In this document: positions 36,824 through 47,336 of the stretch, piece after piece
Layout: every line of letters begins with the position of its first letter
Numbering within the stretch: position 1 is the first letter of the stretch
NCBI GenBank assembly: GCA_026315105.1
Contig: JAOYRU010000091.1
Coordinates: forward strand, 1-64,000
Source: Locusta migratoria
Lineage: Eukaryota; Arthropoda; Insecta; Orthoptera; Acrididae
Length of the DNA: 64,000 nt
Direction: 5' to 3'
The notes under the pieces: generated by a model
Databases searched by the model: none
The model's input: the letters and a program-made list of their open reading frames with translations, nothing else
What the model was told of the DNA's origin: nothing
Position numbers and translations under genes: made by a program

Positions 36824-37222
36824 GCGTATATCGCGTTTTCACTGTTTTTGACGCTTACAGCTCCTACCTTCATTTTTTCGGCAAAATGTTTTATTTTGCT
36901 GTTTCTATGTGGTAATCCAGTTTACTCGCTGTTTGTTTAAGTAAAATAGTCATAATTTGAAGGAGAAGATGATTGTGGTTGTATATAGTTACCATGGGCC
37001 AGGAAGCATCAGGAGCTGCACCATCGAGCCGCACTGCCCGCCTGGTCACACTGCTACTCAGGCCGCAACAGTACAGATTAGTTCAACTAGCGTATATCGC
37101 GTTTTCAATGTTTTTGACGCTTACAGCTCCTACCTTCATTTTTTCGGCAAAATGTTTTATTTTGCTGTTTCTATGTGGTAATAAAGTTTCCTCGCCGTTT
37201 GTTTAAGTAAAATAGTCATAAT

Positions 37223-38822
37223 TTGAAGGAGCAGATGATTGTGGTTGTATATAGTTACCATGGGCCCAGGAAGCATCAGGTGCTGCACCATCGACCCGCA
37301 CTGCCCGCCTGGTCACACTGCTGCTCAGGCCACAACAGTACAGATTAGTTCAACTAGCGTATATCGCGTTTTCACTGTTTTTGACGCTTACAGCTCCTAC
37401 CTTCATTTTTTCGGCAAAATGTTTTTATTTGCTGTTTCTATGTGGTAATAAAGTTTCCTCGCCGTTTGTTTTAAGTAAAATAGTCATAATTTGAAGGAGC
37501 AGATGTTTGTGGTTGTATATAGTTACCATGGGCCAGGGAGCATCAGGTGCTGCACCATCGACCCGCACTGCCCACCTGGTCACACTGCTGCTCAGGCCGC
37601 AACACTACAGATTAGTTCAACTAGCGTATATCGCGTTTTCACTGTTTTTGACGCTTACAGCTCCTACCTTCATTTTTTCGGCAAAATGTTTTATTTTGCT
37701 GTTTTCTATGTGGTAATCCAGTTTACTCGCTGTTTGTTTAAGTAAAATAGTCATAATTTGAAGGAGCAGATGATTGTGGTTGTATAATAGTTACCATGGG
37801 CCAGGAAGCATCAGGAGCTGCACCATCGACCCGGACTGCCCGCCTGGTCACACTGCTGCTCAGGCCGCAACACTACAGATTAGTTCAACTAGCGTATATC
37901 GCGTTTTCACTGTTTTTGACGCTTACAGCTCCTACCTTCATTTTTTCGGCAAAATGTTTTATTTTGCTGTTTCTATGTGGTAATCCAGTTTACTCGCTGT
38001 TTGTTTAAGTAAAATAGTCATAATTTGAAGGAGCAGATGATTGTGGTTGTATATAGTTACCATGGGCCAGGAAGCATCAGGTGCTGCACCATCGACCCGC
38101 ACTGCCCGCCTGGTCACACTGCTGCTCAGGCCGCAACACTACAAATTAGTTCAACTAGCGTATATCGCGTTTTCACTGTTTTTGACGCTTACAGCTCCTA
38201 CCTTCATTTTTTCGACAAAATATTTTATTTTGCTGTTTCTATGTGGTAATCCTGTTTACTCGCTGTTTGTTTAAGTAAAATAGTCATAATTTGAAGGAGC
38301 AGATGATTGTGGTTGTATATAGTTACCATGGGCCAGGAAGCATCAGGTGCTGCACCATCGACCCGCACTGCCCGCCTGGTCACACTGCTGCTCAGGCCGC
38401 AACACTACAGATTAGTTCAACTAGCGTATATCGCGTTTTCACTGTTTTTGACGCTTACAGCTCCTACCTTCATTTTTTCGGCAAAATGTTTTATTTTGCT
38501 GTTTCTATGTGGTAATCCAGTTTACTCGCTGTTTGTTTAAGTAAAATAGTCATAATTTGAAGGAGCAGATGATTGTGGTTGTATATAGTTACCATGGGCC
38601 AGGAAGCATCAGGAGCTGCACCATCGAGCCGCACTGCCCGCCTGGTCACACTGCTACTCAGGCCGCAACAGTACAGATTAGTTCAACTAGCGTATATCGC
38701 GTTTTCAATGTTTTTGACGCTTACAGCTCCTACCTTCATTTTTTCGGCAAAATGTTTTATTTTGCTGTTTCTATGTGGTAATAAAGTTTCCTCGCCGTTT
38801 GTTTAAGTAAAATAGTCATAAT
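37223..38822 (+). repeat. 6-monomer HOR unit, copy 2 (1600 bp)
   Basis: Monomers 37223, 37491, 37758, 38025, 38291 and 38557, with the same markers as copy 1. Extra bases occur near 37264, 37471, 37702 and 37785. Monomer 38025 keeps the full TTCGACAAAATATTTTATTTTG, whereas 36427 has lost two bases there. Monomer 38557 also starts the overlapping 10-monomer-spaced duplication. Confidence 0.83.
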
Positions 38823-40685
38823 TTGAAGGAGCAGATGATTGTGGTTGTATATAGTTACCATGGGCCAGGGAGCAACAGGTGCTTCACCATCGAACCACAC
38901 TGGCCGCCCTGGCCACACTGCTGCTCAGGCCGCAACACTACAGATTAGTTCAACTAGCGTATATCGCGTTTTCACTGTTTTTGACGCTTACAGCTCCTAC
39001 CTTCATTTTTTCGGCAAAATGTTTTATTTTGCTGTTTCTATGTGGTAATCCAGTTTACTCGCCGTTTGTTTAAGTAAAATAGTCATAATTTGAAGGAGCA
39101 GATGATTGTGGTTGTATATAGTTACCATGGGCCAGGAAGTATCAGGTGCTGCACCATCGACCCGCACTGCCCGCCTGGTCACACTGCTGCTCAGGCCGCA
39201 ACAGTACAGATTAGTTCAACTAGCGTATATCGCGTTTTCACTGTTTTTGACGCTTACAGCTCCTACCTTCATTATTTCGGCAAAATGTTTTATTTTGCTG
39301 TTTCTATGTGGTAATAAAGTTTCCTCGCCGTTTGTTTAAGTAAAATAGTCATAATTTGAAGGAGCAGATGATTGTGGTTGTATATAGTTACCATGGGCCA
39401 GGGAGCATCAGGTGCTGCACCATCGACCCGCACTGCCCGCCTGGTCACACTGCTGCTCAGGCCGCAACACTACAGATTAGTTCAACTAGCGTATATCGCG
39501 TTTTCACTGTTTTTGACGCTTACAGCTCCTACCTTCATTTTTTCGGCAAAATGTTTTATTTTGCTGTTTCTATGTGGTAATCCAGTTTACTCGCTGTTTG
39601 TTTAAGTAAAATAGTCATAATTTGAAGGAGCAGATGATTGTGGTTGTATATAGTTACCATGGGCCAGGAAGCATCAGGAGCTGCACCATCGAGCCGCACT
39701 GCCCGCCTGGTCACACTGCTGCTCAGGCCGCAACAGTACAGATTAGTTCAACTAGCGTATATCGCGTTTTCACTGTTTTTGACGCTTACAGCTCCTACCT
39801 TCATTTTTTCGGCAAAATGTTTTATTTTGCTGTTTCTATGTGGTAATAAAGTTTCCTCGCCGTTTGTTTAAGTAATATAGGCATAATTTGAAGGAGCAGA
39901 TGATTGTGGTTGTATATAGTTACCATGGTCCTGGGAGCATCAGGTGCTGCACCATCGACCCGCACTGCCCGCCTGGTCACACTGCTGCTCAGGCCGCAAC
40001 ACTACAGATTAGTTCAACTAGCGTATATCGCGTTTTCACTGTTTTTGACGCTTAGAGCTCCTACCTTCATTTTTTCGGCAAAATGTTTTATTTTGCTGTT
40101 TCTATGTGGTAATCCAGTTTACTCGCTGTTTGTTTAAGTAAAATAGTCATAATTTGAAGGAGCAGATGATTGTGGTTGTATATAGTTACCATGGGCCAGG
40201 AAGCATCAGGTGCTGCACCATCGACCCGCACTGCCCGCCTGGTCACACTGCTGCTCAGGCCGCAACACTACAGATTAGTTCAACTAGCGTATATCGCGTT
40301 TTCACTGTTTTTGACGCTTACAGCTCCCACCTTCATTTTTTCGACAAAATATTTTACTTTGCTGTTTCTATGTGGTAATCCTGTTTACTCGCTGTTTGTT
40401 TAAGTAAAATAGTCATAATTTGAAGGAGCAGATGATTGTGGTTGTATATAGTTACCATGGGCCAGGAAGCATCAGGTGCTGCACCATCGACCCGCACTGC
40501 CCGCCTGGTCACACTGCTGCTCAGGCCGCAACACTACAGATTAGTTCAACTAGCGTATATCGCGTTTTCACTGTTTTTGACGCTTACAGCTCCTACCTTC
40601 ATTTTTTCGGCAAAATGTTTTATTTTGCTGTTTCTATGTGGTAATCCAGTTTACTCGCTGTTTGTTTAAGTAAAATAGTCATAAT
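38557..40685 (+). repeat. Eight-monomer segment, copy 1 of a duplication spaced 2661 bp
   Basis: Monomers 38557, 38823 (type II), 39090 (GGAAGTATCAGG), 39356, 39622 (AGGAGCTGC, GAGCCGC), 39888 (CATGGTCCTGGG, CTTAGAGC), 40154 (TTCGACAAAATATTTTACTTTG) and 40420. They pair with the eight monomers beginning at 41218. Private changes are TTCATTATTTCGG near 39270 and GTAATATAGGC near 39871. Confidence 0.84.
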
Positions 40686-41217
40686 TTGAAGGATCAGATG
40701 ATTGTGGTTGTATATAGTTACCATGGGCCAGGAAGCATCAGGTGCTGCACCATCGACCCGCACTGCCCGCCTGGTCACACTGCTGCTCAGGCCGCAACAC
40801 TACAGATTAGTTCAACTAGCGTCTATCGCGTTTTCACTGTTTTTTACGCTTACAGCCCCTACCTTCATTTTTTCGGCAAAATGTTTTATTTTGCTGTTTC
40901 TATGTGGTAATCCAGTTTACTCGCCGTTTGTTTAAGTAAAATAGTCATAATTTGGAGGAGCAGATGATTGTGGTTGTATATAGTTACCATGGGCCAGGAA
41001 GCATCAGGTGCTGCACCATCGACCCGCACAGCCCGCCTGGTCACACTGCTGCTCAGGCCGCAACACTACAGATTAGTTCAACTAGCGTATATCGCGTTTT
41101 CACTGTTTTTGACGCTTACAGCTCCTACCTTCATTTTTTCGGCAAAATGTTTTATTTTGCTGTTTCTATGTGGTAATCCAGTTTACTCGCTGTTTGTTTA
41201 AGTAAAATAGTCATAAT
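40686..41217 (+). repeat. Two-monomer link, repeated at 45475
   Basis: Monomer 40686 reads AAGGATCAGATG, GCGTCTATCGCG and TTTTTTACG. Monomer 40952 starts TTGGAGGAGC. The pair recurs at 45475-46006, 4789 bases (18 monomers) downstream, where the second member has taken a TTCGACAAAATATTTT right half. Confidence 0.82.
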
Positions 41218-43346
41218 TTGAAGGAGCAGATGATTGTGGTTGTATATAGTTACCATGGGCCAGGAAGCATCAGGAGCTGCACCATCGACCCGCACTGCCC
41301 GCCTGGTCACACTGCTGCTCAGGCCGCAACAGTACAGATTAGTTCAACTAGCGTATATCGCGTTTTCACTGTTTTTGACGCTTACAGCTCCTACCTTCAT
41401 TTTTTCGGCAAAATGTTTTATTTTGCTGTTTCTATGTGGTAATAAAGTTTCCTCGCCGTTTGTTTAAGTAAAATAGTCATAATTTGAAGGAGCAGATGAT
41501 TGTGGTTGTATATAGTTACCATGGGCCAGGGAGCATCAGGTGCTTCACCATCGAACCACACTGGCCGCCCTGGCCACACTGCTGCTCAGGCCGCAACACT
41601 ACAGATTAGTTCAACTAGCGTATATCGCGTTTTCACTGTTTTTGACGCTTACAGCTCCTACCTTCATTTTTTCGGCAAAATGTTTTATTTTGCTGTTTCT
41701 ATGTGGTAATCCAGTTTACTCGCCGTTTGTTTAAGTAAAATAGTCATAATTTGAAGGAGCAGATGATTGTGGTTGTATATAGTTACCATGGGCCAGGAAG
41801 TATCAGGTGCTGCACCATCGACCCGCACTGCCCGCCTGGTAACACTGCTGCTCAGGCCGCAACAGTACAGATTAGTTCAACTAGCGTATATCGCGTTTTC
41901 ACTGTTTTTGACGCTTACAGCTCCTACCTTCATTTTTTCGGCAAAATGTTTTATTTTGCTGTTTCTATGTGGTAATAAAGTTTCCTCGCCGTTTGTTTAA
42001 GTAAAATAGTCATAATTTGAAGGAGCAGATGATTGTGGTTGTATATAGTTACCATGGGCCAGGGAGCATCAGGTGCTGCACCATCGACCCGCACTGCCCG
42101 CCTGGTCACACTGCTGCTCAGGCCGCAACACTACAGATTAGTTCAACTAGCGTATATCGCGTTTTCACTGTTTTTGACGCTTACAGCTCCTACCTTCATT
42201 TTTTCGGCAAAATGTTTTATTTTGCTGTTTCTATGTGGTAATCCAGTTTACTCGCTGTTTGTTTAAGTAAAATAGTCATAATTTGAAGGAGCAGATGATT
42301 GTGGTTGTATATAGTTACCATGGGCCAGGAAGCATCAGGAGCTGCACCATCGAGCCGCACTGCCCGCCTGGTCACACTGCTGCTCAGGCCGCAACAGTAC
42401 AGATTAGTTCAACTAGCGTATATCGCGTTTTCACTGTTTTTGACGCTTACAGCTCCTACCTTCATTTTTTCGGCAAAATGTTTTATTTTGCTGTTTCTAT
42501 GTGGTAATAAAGTTTCCTCGCCGTTTGTTTAAGTAAAATAGTCATAATTTGAAGGAGCAGATGATTGTGGTTGTATATAGTTACCATGGGCCTGGGAGCA
42601 TCAGGTGCTGCACCATCGACCCGCACTGCCCGCCTGGTCACACTGCTGCTCAGGCCGCAACGCTACAGATTAGTTCAACTAGCGTATATCGCGTTTTCAC
42701 TGTTTTTGACGCTTACAGCTCCTACCTTCATTTTTTCGGCAAAATGTTTTATTTTGCTATTTCTATGTGGTAATCCAGTTTACTCGCTGTTTGTTTAAGT
42801 AAAATAGTCATAATTTGAAGGAGCAGATGATTGTGGTTGTATATAGTTACCATGGGCCAGGAAGCATCAGGTGCTGCACCATCGACCCGCACTGCCCGCC
42901 TGGTCACACTGCTGCTCAGGCCGCAACACTACAGATTAGTTCAACTAGCGTATATCGCGTTTTCACTGTTTTTGACGCTTACAGCTCCTACCTTCATTTT
43001 TTCGACAAAATATTTTATTTTGCTGTTTCTATGTGGTAATCCTGTTTACTCGCTGTTTGTTTAAGTAAAATAGTCATAATTTGAAGGAGCAGATGATTGT
43101 GGTTGTATATAGTTACCATGGGCCAGGAAGCATCAGGTGCTGCACCATCGACCCGCACTGCCCGCCTGGTCACACTGCTGCTCAGGCCGCAACACTACAG
43201 ATTAGTTCAACTAGCGTATATCGCGTTTTCACTGTTTTTGACGCTTACAGCTCCTACCTTCATTTTTTCGGCAAAATGTTTTATTTTGCTGTTTCTATGT
43301 GGTAATCCAGTTTACTCGCTGTTTGTTTAAGTAAAATAGTCATAAT
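41218..43346 (+). repeat. Eight-monomer segment, copy 2
   Basis: Pairs with 38557-40685 monomer by monomer (41218, 41484, 41751, 42017, 42283, 42549, 42815, 43081). The first pair is the least alike: 41218 has GACCCGC where 38557 has GAGCCGC. Monomer 42549 has CATGGGCCTGGG and GCTATTTCTATG, while 39888 has CATGGTCCTGGG and GCTGTTTC. Confidence 0.84.
41484..41750 (+). repeat. Reference type II monomer (267 bp)
   Basis: Representative of the second class. It differs from type I mainly in one block: GGTGCTTCACC instead of GGTGCTGCACC, followed by a core reading AACCACACTGGCCGCCCTGG, one base longer than in type I. The rest is nearly identical to type I. Type II predominates at 47.1-54.3 kb and 60.4-62.5 kb, alternates with type I in the first 8.7 kb, and is sparse elsewhere except in the A monomers of the B-A dimers. 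Confidence 0.9.
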
Positions 43347-43878
43347 TTGAAGGAGCAGATGATTGTGGTTGTATATTGTTACCATGGGCCAGGAAGCATC
43401 AGGAGCTGCACCATCGAGCCGCACTGCCCGCCTGGTCACACTGCTGCTCAGGCCGCAACAGTACAGATTAGTTCAACTAGCGTATATCGCGTTTTCACTG
43501 TTTTTGACGCTTACAGCTCCTACCTTCATTTTTTCGGCAAAATGTTTTATTTTGCTGTTTCTATGTGGTAATAAAGTTTCCTCGCCGTTTGTTTAAGTAA
43601 AATAGTCATAATTTGAAGGAGCAGATGATTGTGGTTGTATATAGTTACCATGGGCCTGGGAGCATCAGGTGCTGCACCATCGACCCGCACTGCCCGCCTG
43701 GTCACACTGCTGCTCAGGCCGCAACACTACAGATTAGTTCAACTAGCGTATATCGCGTTTTCACTGTTTTTGACGCTTACAGCTCCTACCTTCATTTTTT
43801 CGGCAAAATGTTTTATTTTGCTATTTCTATGTGGTAATCCAGTTTAATCGCTGTTTGTTTAAGTAAAATAGTCATAAT
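43347..43878 (+). repeat. Extra two-monomer duplicate
   Basis: Monomers 43347 and 43613 duplicate 42283 and 42549 at an offset of 1064 bases (four monomers). They sit between two longer duplicated segments. Private changes are TATATTGTTACC near 43378 and TTTAATCGCTG near 43845. Confidence 0.82.
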
Positions 43879-45474
43879 TTGAAGGAGCAGATGATTGTGG
43901 TTGTATATAGTTACCATGGGCCAGGAAGCATCAGGTGCTGCACCATCGACCCGCACTGCCCGCCTGGTCACACTGCTGCTCAGGCCGCAACAGTACAGAT
44001 TAGTTCAACTAGCGTATATCGCGTTTTCACTGTTTTTGACGCTTACAGCTCCTACCTTCATTTTTTCGGCAAAATGTTTTATTTTGCTGTTTCTATGTGG
44101 TAATAAAGTTTCCTCGCCGTTTGTTTAAGTAAAATAGTCATAATTTGAAGGAGCAGATGATTGTGGTTGTATATAGTTACCATGGGCCAGGGAGCATCAG
44201 GTGCTGCACCATCGACCCGCACTGCCCGCCTGGTCACACTGCTGCTCAGGCCGCAACACTACAGATTAGTTCAACTAGCGTATATCGCGTTTTCACTGTT
44301 TTTGACGCTTACAGCTCCTACCTTCATTTTTTCGGCAAAATGTTTTATTTTGCTGTTTCTATGTGGTAATCCAGTTTACTCGCTGTTTGTTTAAGTAAAA
44401 TAGTCATAATTTGAAGGAGCAGATGATTGTGGTTGTATATAGTTACCATGGGCCAGGAAGCATCAGGAGCTGCACCATCGAGCCGCACTGCCCGCCTGGT
44501 CACACTGCTGCTCAGGCCGCAACAGTACAGATTAGTTCAACTAGCGTATATCGCGTTTTCACTGTTTTTGACGCTTACAGCTCCTACCTTCATTTTTTCG
44601 GCAAAATGTTTTATTTTGCTGTTTCTATGTGGTAATAAAGTTTCCTCGCCGTTTGTTTAAGTAAAATAGTCATAATTTGAAGGAGCAGATGATTGTGGTT
44701 GTATATAGTTACCATGGGCCTGGGAGCATCAGGTGCTGCACCATCGACCCGCACTGCCCGCCTGGTCACACTGCTGCTCAGGCCGCAACACTACAGATTA
44801 GTTCAACTAGCGTATATCGCGTTTTCACTGTTTTTGACGCTTACAGCTCCTACCTTCATTTTTTCGGCAAAATGTTTTATTTTGCTATTTCTATGTGGTA
44901 ATCCAGTTTACTCGCTGTTTGTTTAAGTAAAATAGTCATAATTTGAAGGAGCAGATGATTGTGGTTGTATATAGTTACCATGGGCCAGGAAGCATCAGGT
45001 GCTGCACCATCGACCCGCACTGCCCGCCTGGTCACACTGCTGCTCAGGCCGCAACACTACAGATTAGTTCAACTAGCGTATATCGCGTTTTCACTGTTTT
45101 TGACGCTTACAGCTCCTACCTTCATTTTTTCGACAAAATATTTTATTTTGCTGTTTCTATGTGGTAATCCTGTTTACTCGCTGTTTGTTTAAGTAAAATA
45201 GTCATAATTTGAAGGAGCAGATGATTGTGGTCGTATATAGTTACCATGGGCCAGGAAGCATCAGGTGCTGCACCATCGACCCGCACTGCCCGCCTGGTCA
45301 CACTGCTGCTCAGGCCGCAACACTACAGATTAGTTCAACTAGCGTATATCGCGTTTTCACTGTTTTTGACGCTTACAGCTCCTACCTTCATTTTTTCGGC
45401 AAAATGTTTTATTTTGCTGTTTCTATGTGGTAATCCAGTTTACTCGCTGTTTGTTTAAGTAAAATAGTCATAAT
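43879..45474 (+). repeat. Six-monomer segment duplicated from 41751-43346 (offset 2128 bp)
   Basis: Monomers 43879, 44145, 44411, 44677, 44943 and 45209 match 41751, 42017, 42283, 42549, 42815 and 43081 at eight monomer lengths. The first reads GGAAGCATC where 41751 has GGAAGTATC. The markers GCTATTTC (44677) and CGACAAAATATTTT (44943) are kept. With 38557-40685 this makes a third, shorter copy of the same series. Confidence 0.84.
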
Positions 45475-45740
45475 TTGAAGGATCAGATGATTGTGGTTGT
45501 ATATAGTTACCATGGGCCGGGAAGCATCAGGTGCTGCACCATCGACCCGCACTGCCCGCCTGGTCACACTGCTGCTCAGGACGCAACACTACAGATTAGT
45601 TCAACTAGCGTCTATCGCGTTTTCACTGTTTTTTACGCTTACAGCCAATACCTTCATTTTTTCGGCAAAATGTTTTATTTTGCTGTTTCTATGTGGTAAT
45701 CCAGTTTACTCGCCGTTTGTTTAAGTAAAATAGTCATAAT
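45475..45740 (+). repeat. Second copy of the 40686-type monomer
   Basis: Shares AAGGATCAGATG, GCGTCTATCGCG and TTTTTTACG with 40686. It has its own changes: ATGGGCCGGG, CTCAGGACGC and CAGCCAATACC. Confidence 0.8.
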
Positions 45741-47336
45741 TTGGAGGAGCAGATGATTGTGGTTGTATATAGTTACCATGGGCCAGGAAGCATCAGGTGC
45801 TGCACCATCGACCCGCACTGCCCGCCTGGTCACACTGCTGCTCAGGCCGCAACACTACAGATTAGTTCAACTAGCGTATATCGCGTTTTCACTGTTTTTG
45901 ACGCTTACAGCTCCTACATTCATTTTTTCGACAAAATATTTTATTTTGCTGTTTCTATGTGGTAATCCAGTTTACTCGCCGTTTGTTTAAGTAAAATAGT
46001 CATAATTTGAAGGAGCAGATAAGTGTGGTTGTATATAGTTACCATGGGCCAGGGAGCATCAGGTGCTTCACCATCGAACCACAATGGCCGCCCTGGCCAC
46101 ACTGCTGCTCAGGCCGCAACACTACAGATTAGTTCAACTAGTGTATATCGCGTTTTCACTATTTTTGACGCTTACAGCTCCTACCATCATTTTTTCGGCA
46201 AAATGTTTTATTTTCTGTTTCTATGTGGTAATCCAGTTTACTCGCCGTTTGTTTAAGTAAAATAGTCATAATTTGGAGGAGCAGATGATTGTGGTTGTAT
46301 ATAGTTACCATGGGGCAGGAAGCATCAGGTGCTGCACCATCGACCCGCACTGCCCGCCTGGTCACACTGCTGCTCAGGCCGCAACACTACAGATTAGTTC
46401 AACTAGCGTATATCGCGTTTTCACTGTTTTTGACGCTTACAGCTCCTACATTCATTTTTTCGACACAATATTTTATTTTGCTGTTTCTATGTCGTAATCC
46501 AGTTTACTCGCCGTTTGTTTAAGTAAAATAGTCATAATTTGAAGGAGCAGATAAGTGTGGTTGTATATAGTTACCATGGGCCAGGGAGCATCAGGTGCTT
46601 CACCATCGAACCACAATGGCCGCCCTGGCCACACTGCTGCTCAGGCCGCAACACTACAGATTAGTTCAACTAGTGTATATCGCGTTTTCACTATTTTTGA
46701 CGCTTACAGCTCCTACCATCATTTTTTCGGCAAAATGTTTTATTTTCTGTTTCTATGTGGTAATCCAGTTTACTCGCCGTTTGTTTAAGTAAAATAGTCA
46801 TAATTTGGAGGAGCAGATGATTGTGGTTGTATATAGTTACCATGGGGCAGGAAGCATCAGGTGCTGCACCATCGACCCGCACTGCACGCCTGGTCACACT
46901 GCTGCTCAGGCCGCAACACTACAGATTAGTTCAACTAGCGTATATCGCGTTTTCACTGTTTTTGACGCTTACAGCTCCTACATTCATTTTTTCGACAAAA
47001 TATTTTATTTTGCTGTTTCTATGTGGTAATCCAGTTTACTCGCCGTTTGTTTAAGTAAAATAGTCATAATTTGAAGGAGCAGATAAGTGTGGTTGTATAT
47101 AGTTACCATGGGCCAGGGAGCATCAGGTGCTTCACCATCGAACCACAATGGCCGCCCTGGCCACACTGCTGCTCAGGCCGCAACACTACAGATTAGTTCA
47201 ACTAGTGTATATCGCGTTTTCACTATTTTTGACGCTTACAGCTCCTACCATCATTTTTTCGGCAAAATGTTTTATTTTCTGTTTCTATGTGGTAATCCAG
47301 TTTACTCGCCGTTTGTTTAAGTAAAATAGTCATAAT
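45741..47336 (+). repeat. Dimer HOR of 532 bp, three copies
   Basis: Pairs start at 45741, 46273 and 46805. The first member is type I with TTGGAGGAGC, TACATTCATT and TTCGACA(A/C)AATATTTT; the second and third copies read ATGGGGCAGG. The second member (46007, 46539, 47071) is type II with GCAGATAAGTGTGG, CACAATGGCCGCC, CTAGTGTAT, CACTATTTTTGACG, CTACCATCATT and a lost G in TTTTCTGTTTC. The last second member also opens the 13-mer unit. Confidence 0.9.

Larger units (their letters stand above)
36691..36956 (+). repeat. Reference type I monomer (266 bp)
   Basis: A good representative of the commonest class. Landmarks by monomer position: 1-12 TTGAAGGAGCAG; 26-32 TATATAG; 37-43 ACCATGG; 56-66 dyad GGTGCTGCACC; about 68-87 the type I core TCGACCCGCACTGCCCGCCT; 123-133 dyad TAGTTCAACTA; then a T-rich part with runs of four to six T; then a variable tail around 221-246. 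Relative to the majority form its main difference is CGCTG for CGCCG in the tail, a variant common between 36 and 45 kb. The length is not divisible by three, so no reading frame continues from one monomer into the next. Confidence 0.9.
35630..37222 (+). repeat. 6-monomer HOR unit, copy 1
   Basis: Monomers 35630, 35895 (GCAGATGTTTGTGG), 36161 (AGGAGCTGC, CCGGACTGCC), 36427 (TTCGACAAATATTTTA, CCTGTTTACTCGCTG), 36691 and 36957 (AGGAGCTGC, GAGCCGCACTG, CTACTCAGG, TTCAATGTTTTTG). The next six monomers repeat the series at offsets of 1593-1600. The first pair matches only in its right part (GGCCACAACAGTACAG, AATAAAG). From here to 45.5 kb the CGCCG tail site is often CGCTG. Confidence 0.83.

Noticed and set aside
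36776..36826. RNA polymerase III A-box/B-box pair (TGGTCACACTG and AGTTCAACTAG), suggesting a tRNA-derived SINE origin
   Set aside because: Both boxes miss key positions, no tRNA fold can be drawn, and there is no poly(A) or simple tail.
36876..36894. Possible CENP-B box at TTTCGGCAAAATGTTTT
   Set aside because: It matches TTCGnnnnA, but the required CGGG at the right side is GTTT. The half match is not enough to call a box.
36727..36940. A 70-codon frame starting at ACCATGG, a good Kozak context, with a myristoylation-like start (M-G-Q-x-x-S)
   Set aside because: The ATG is lost in many well-kept monomers (ACCAAGG, ACCACGG), and the frame is different in type II. There is no homology I recognise.
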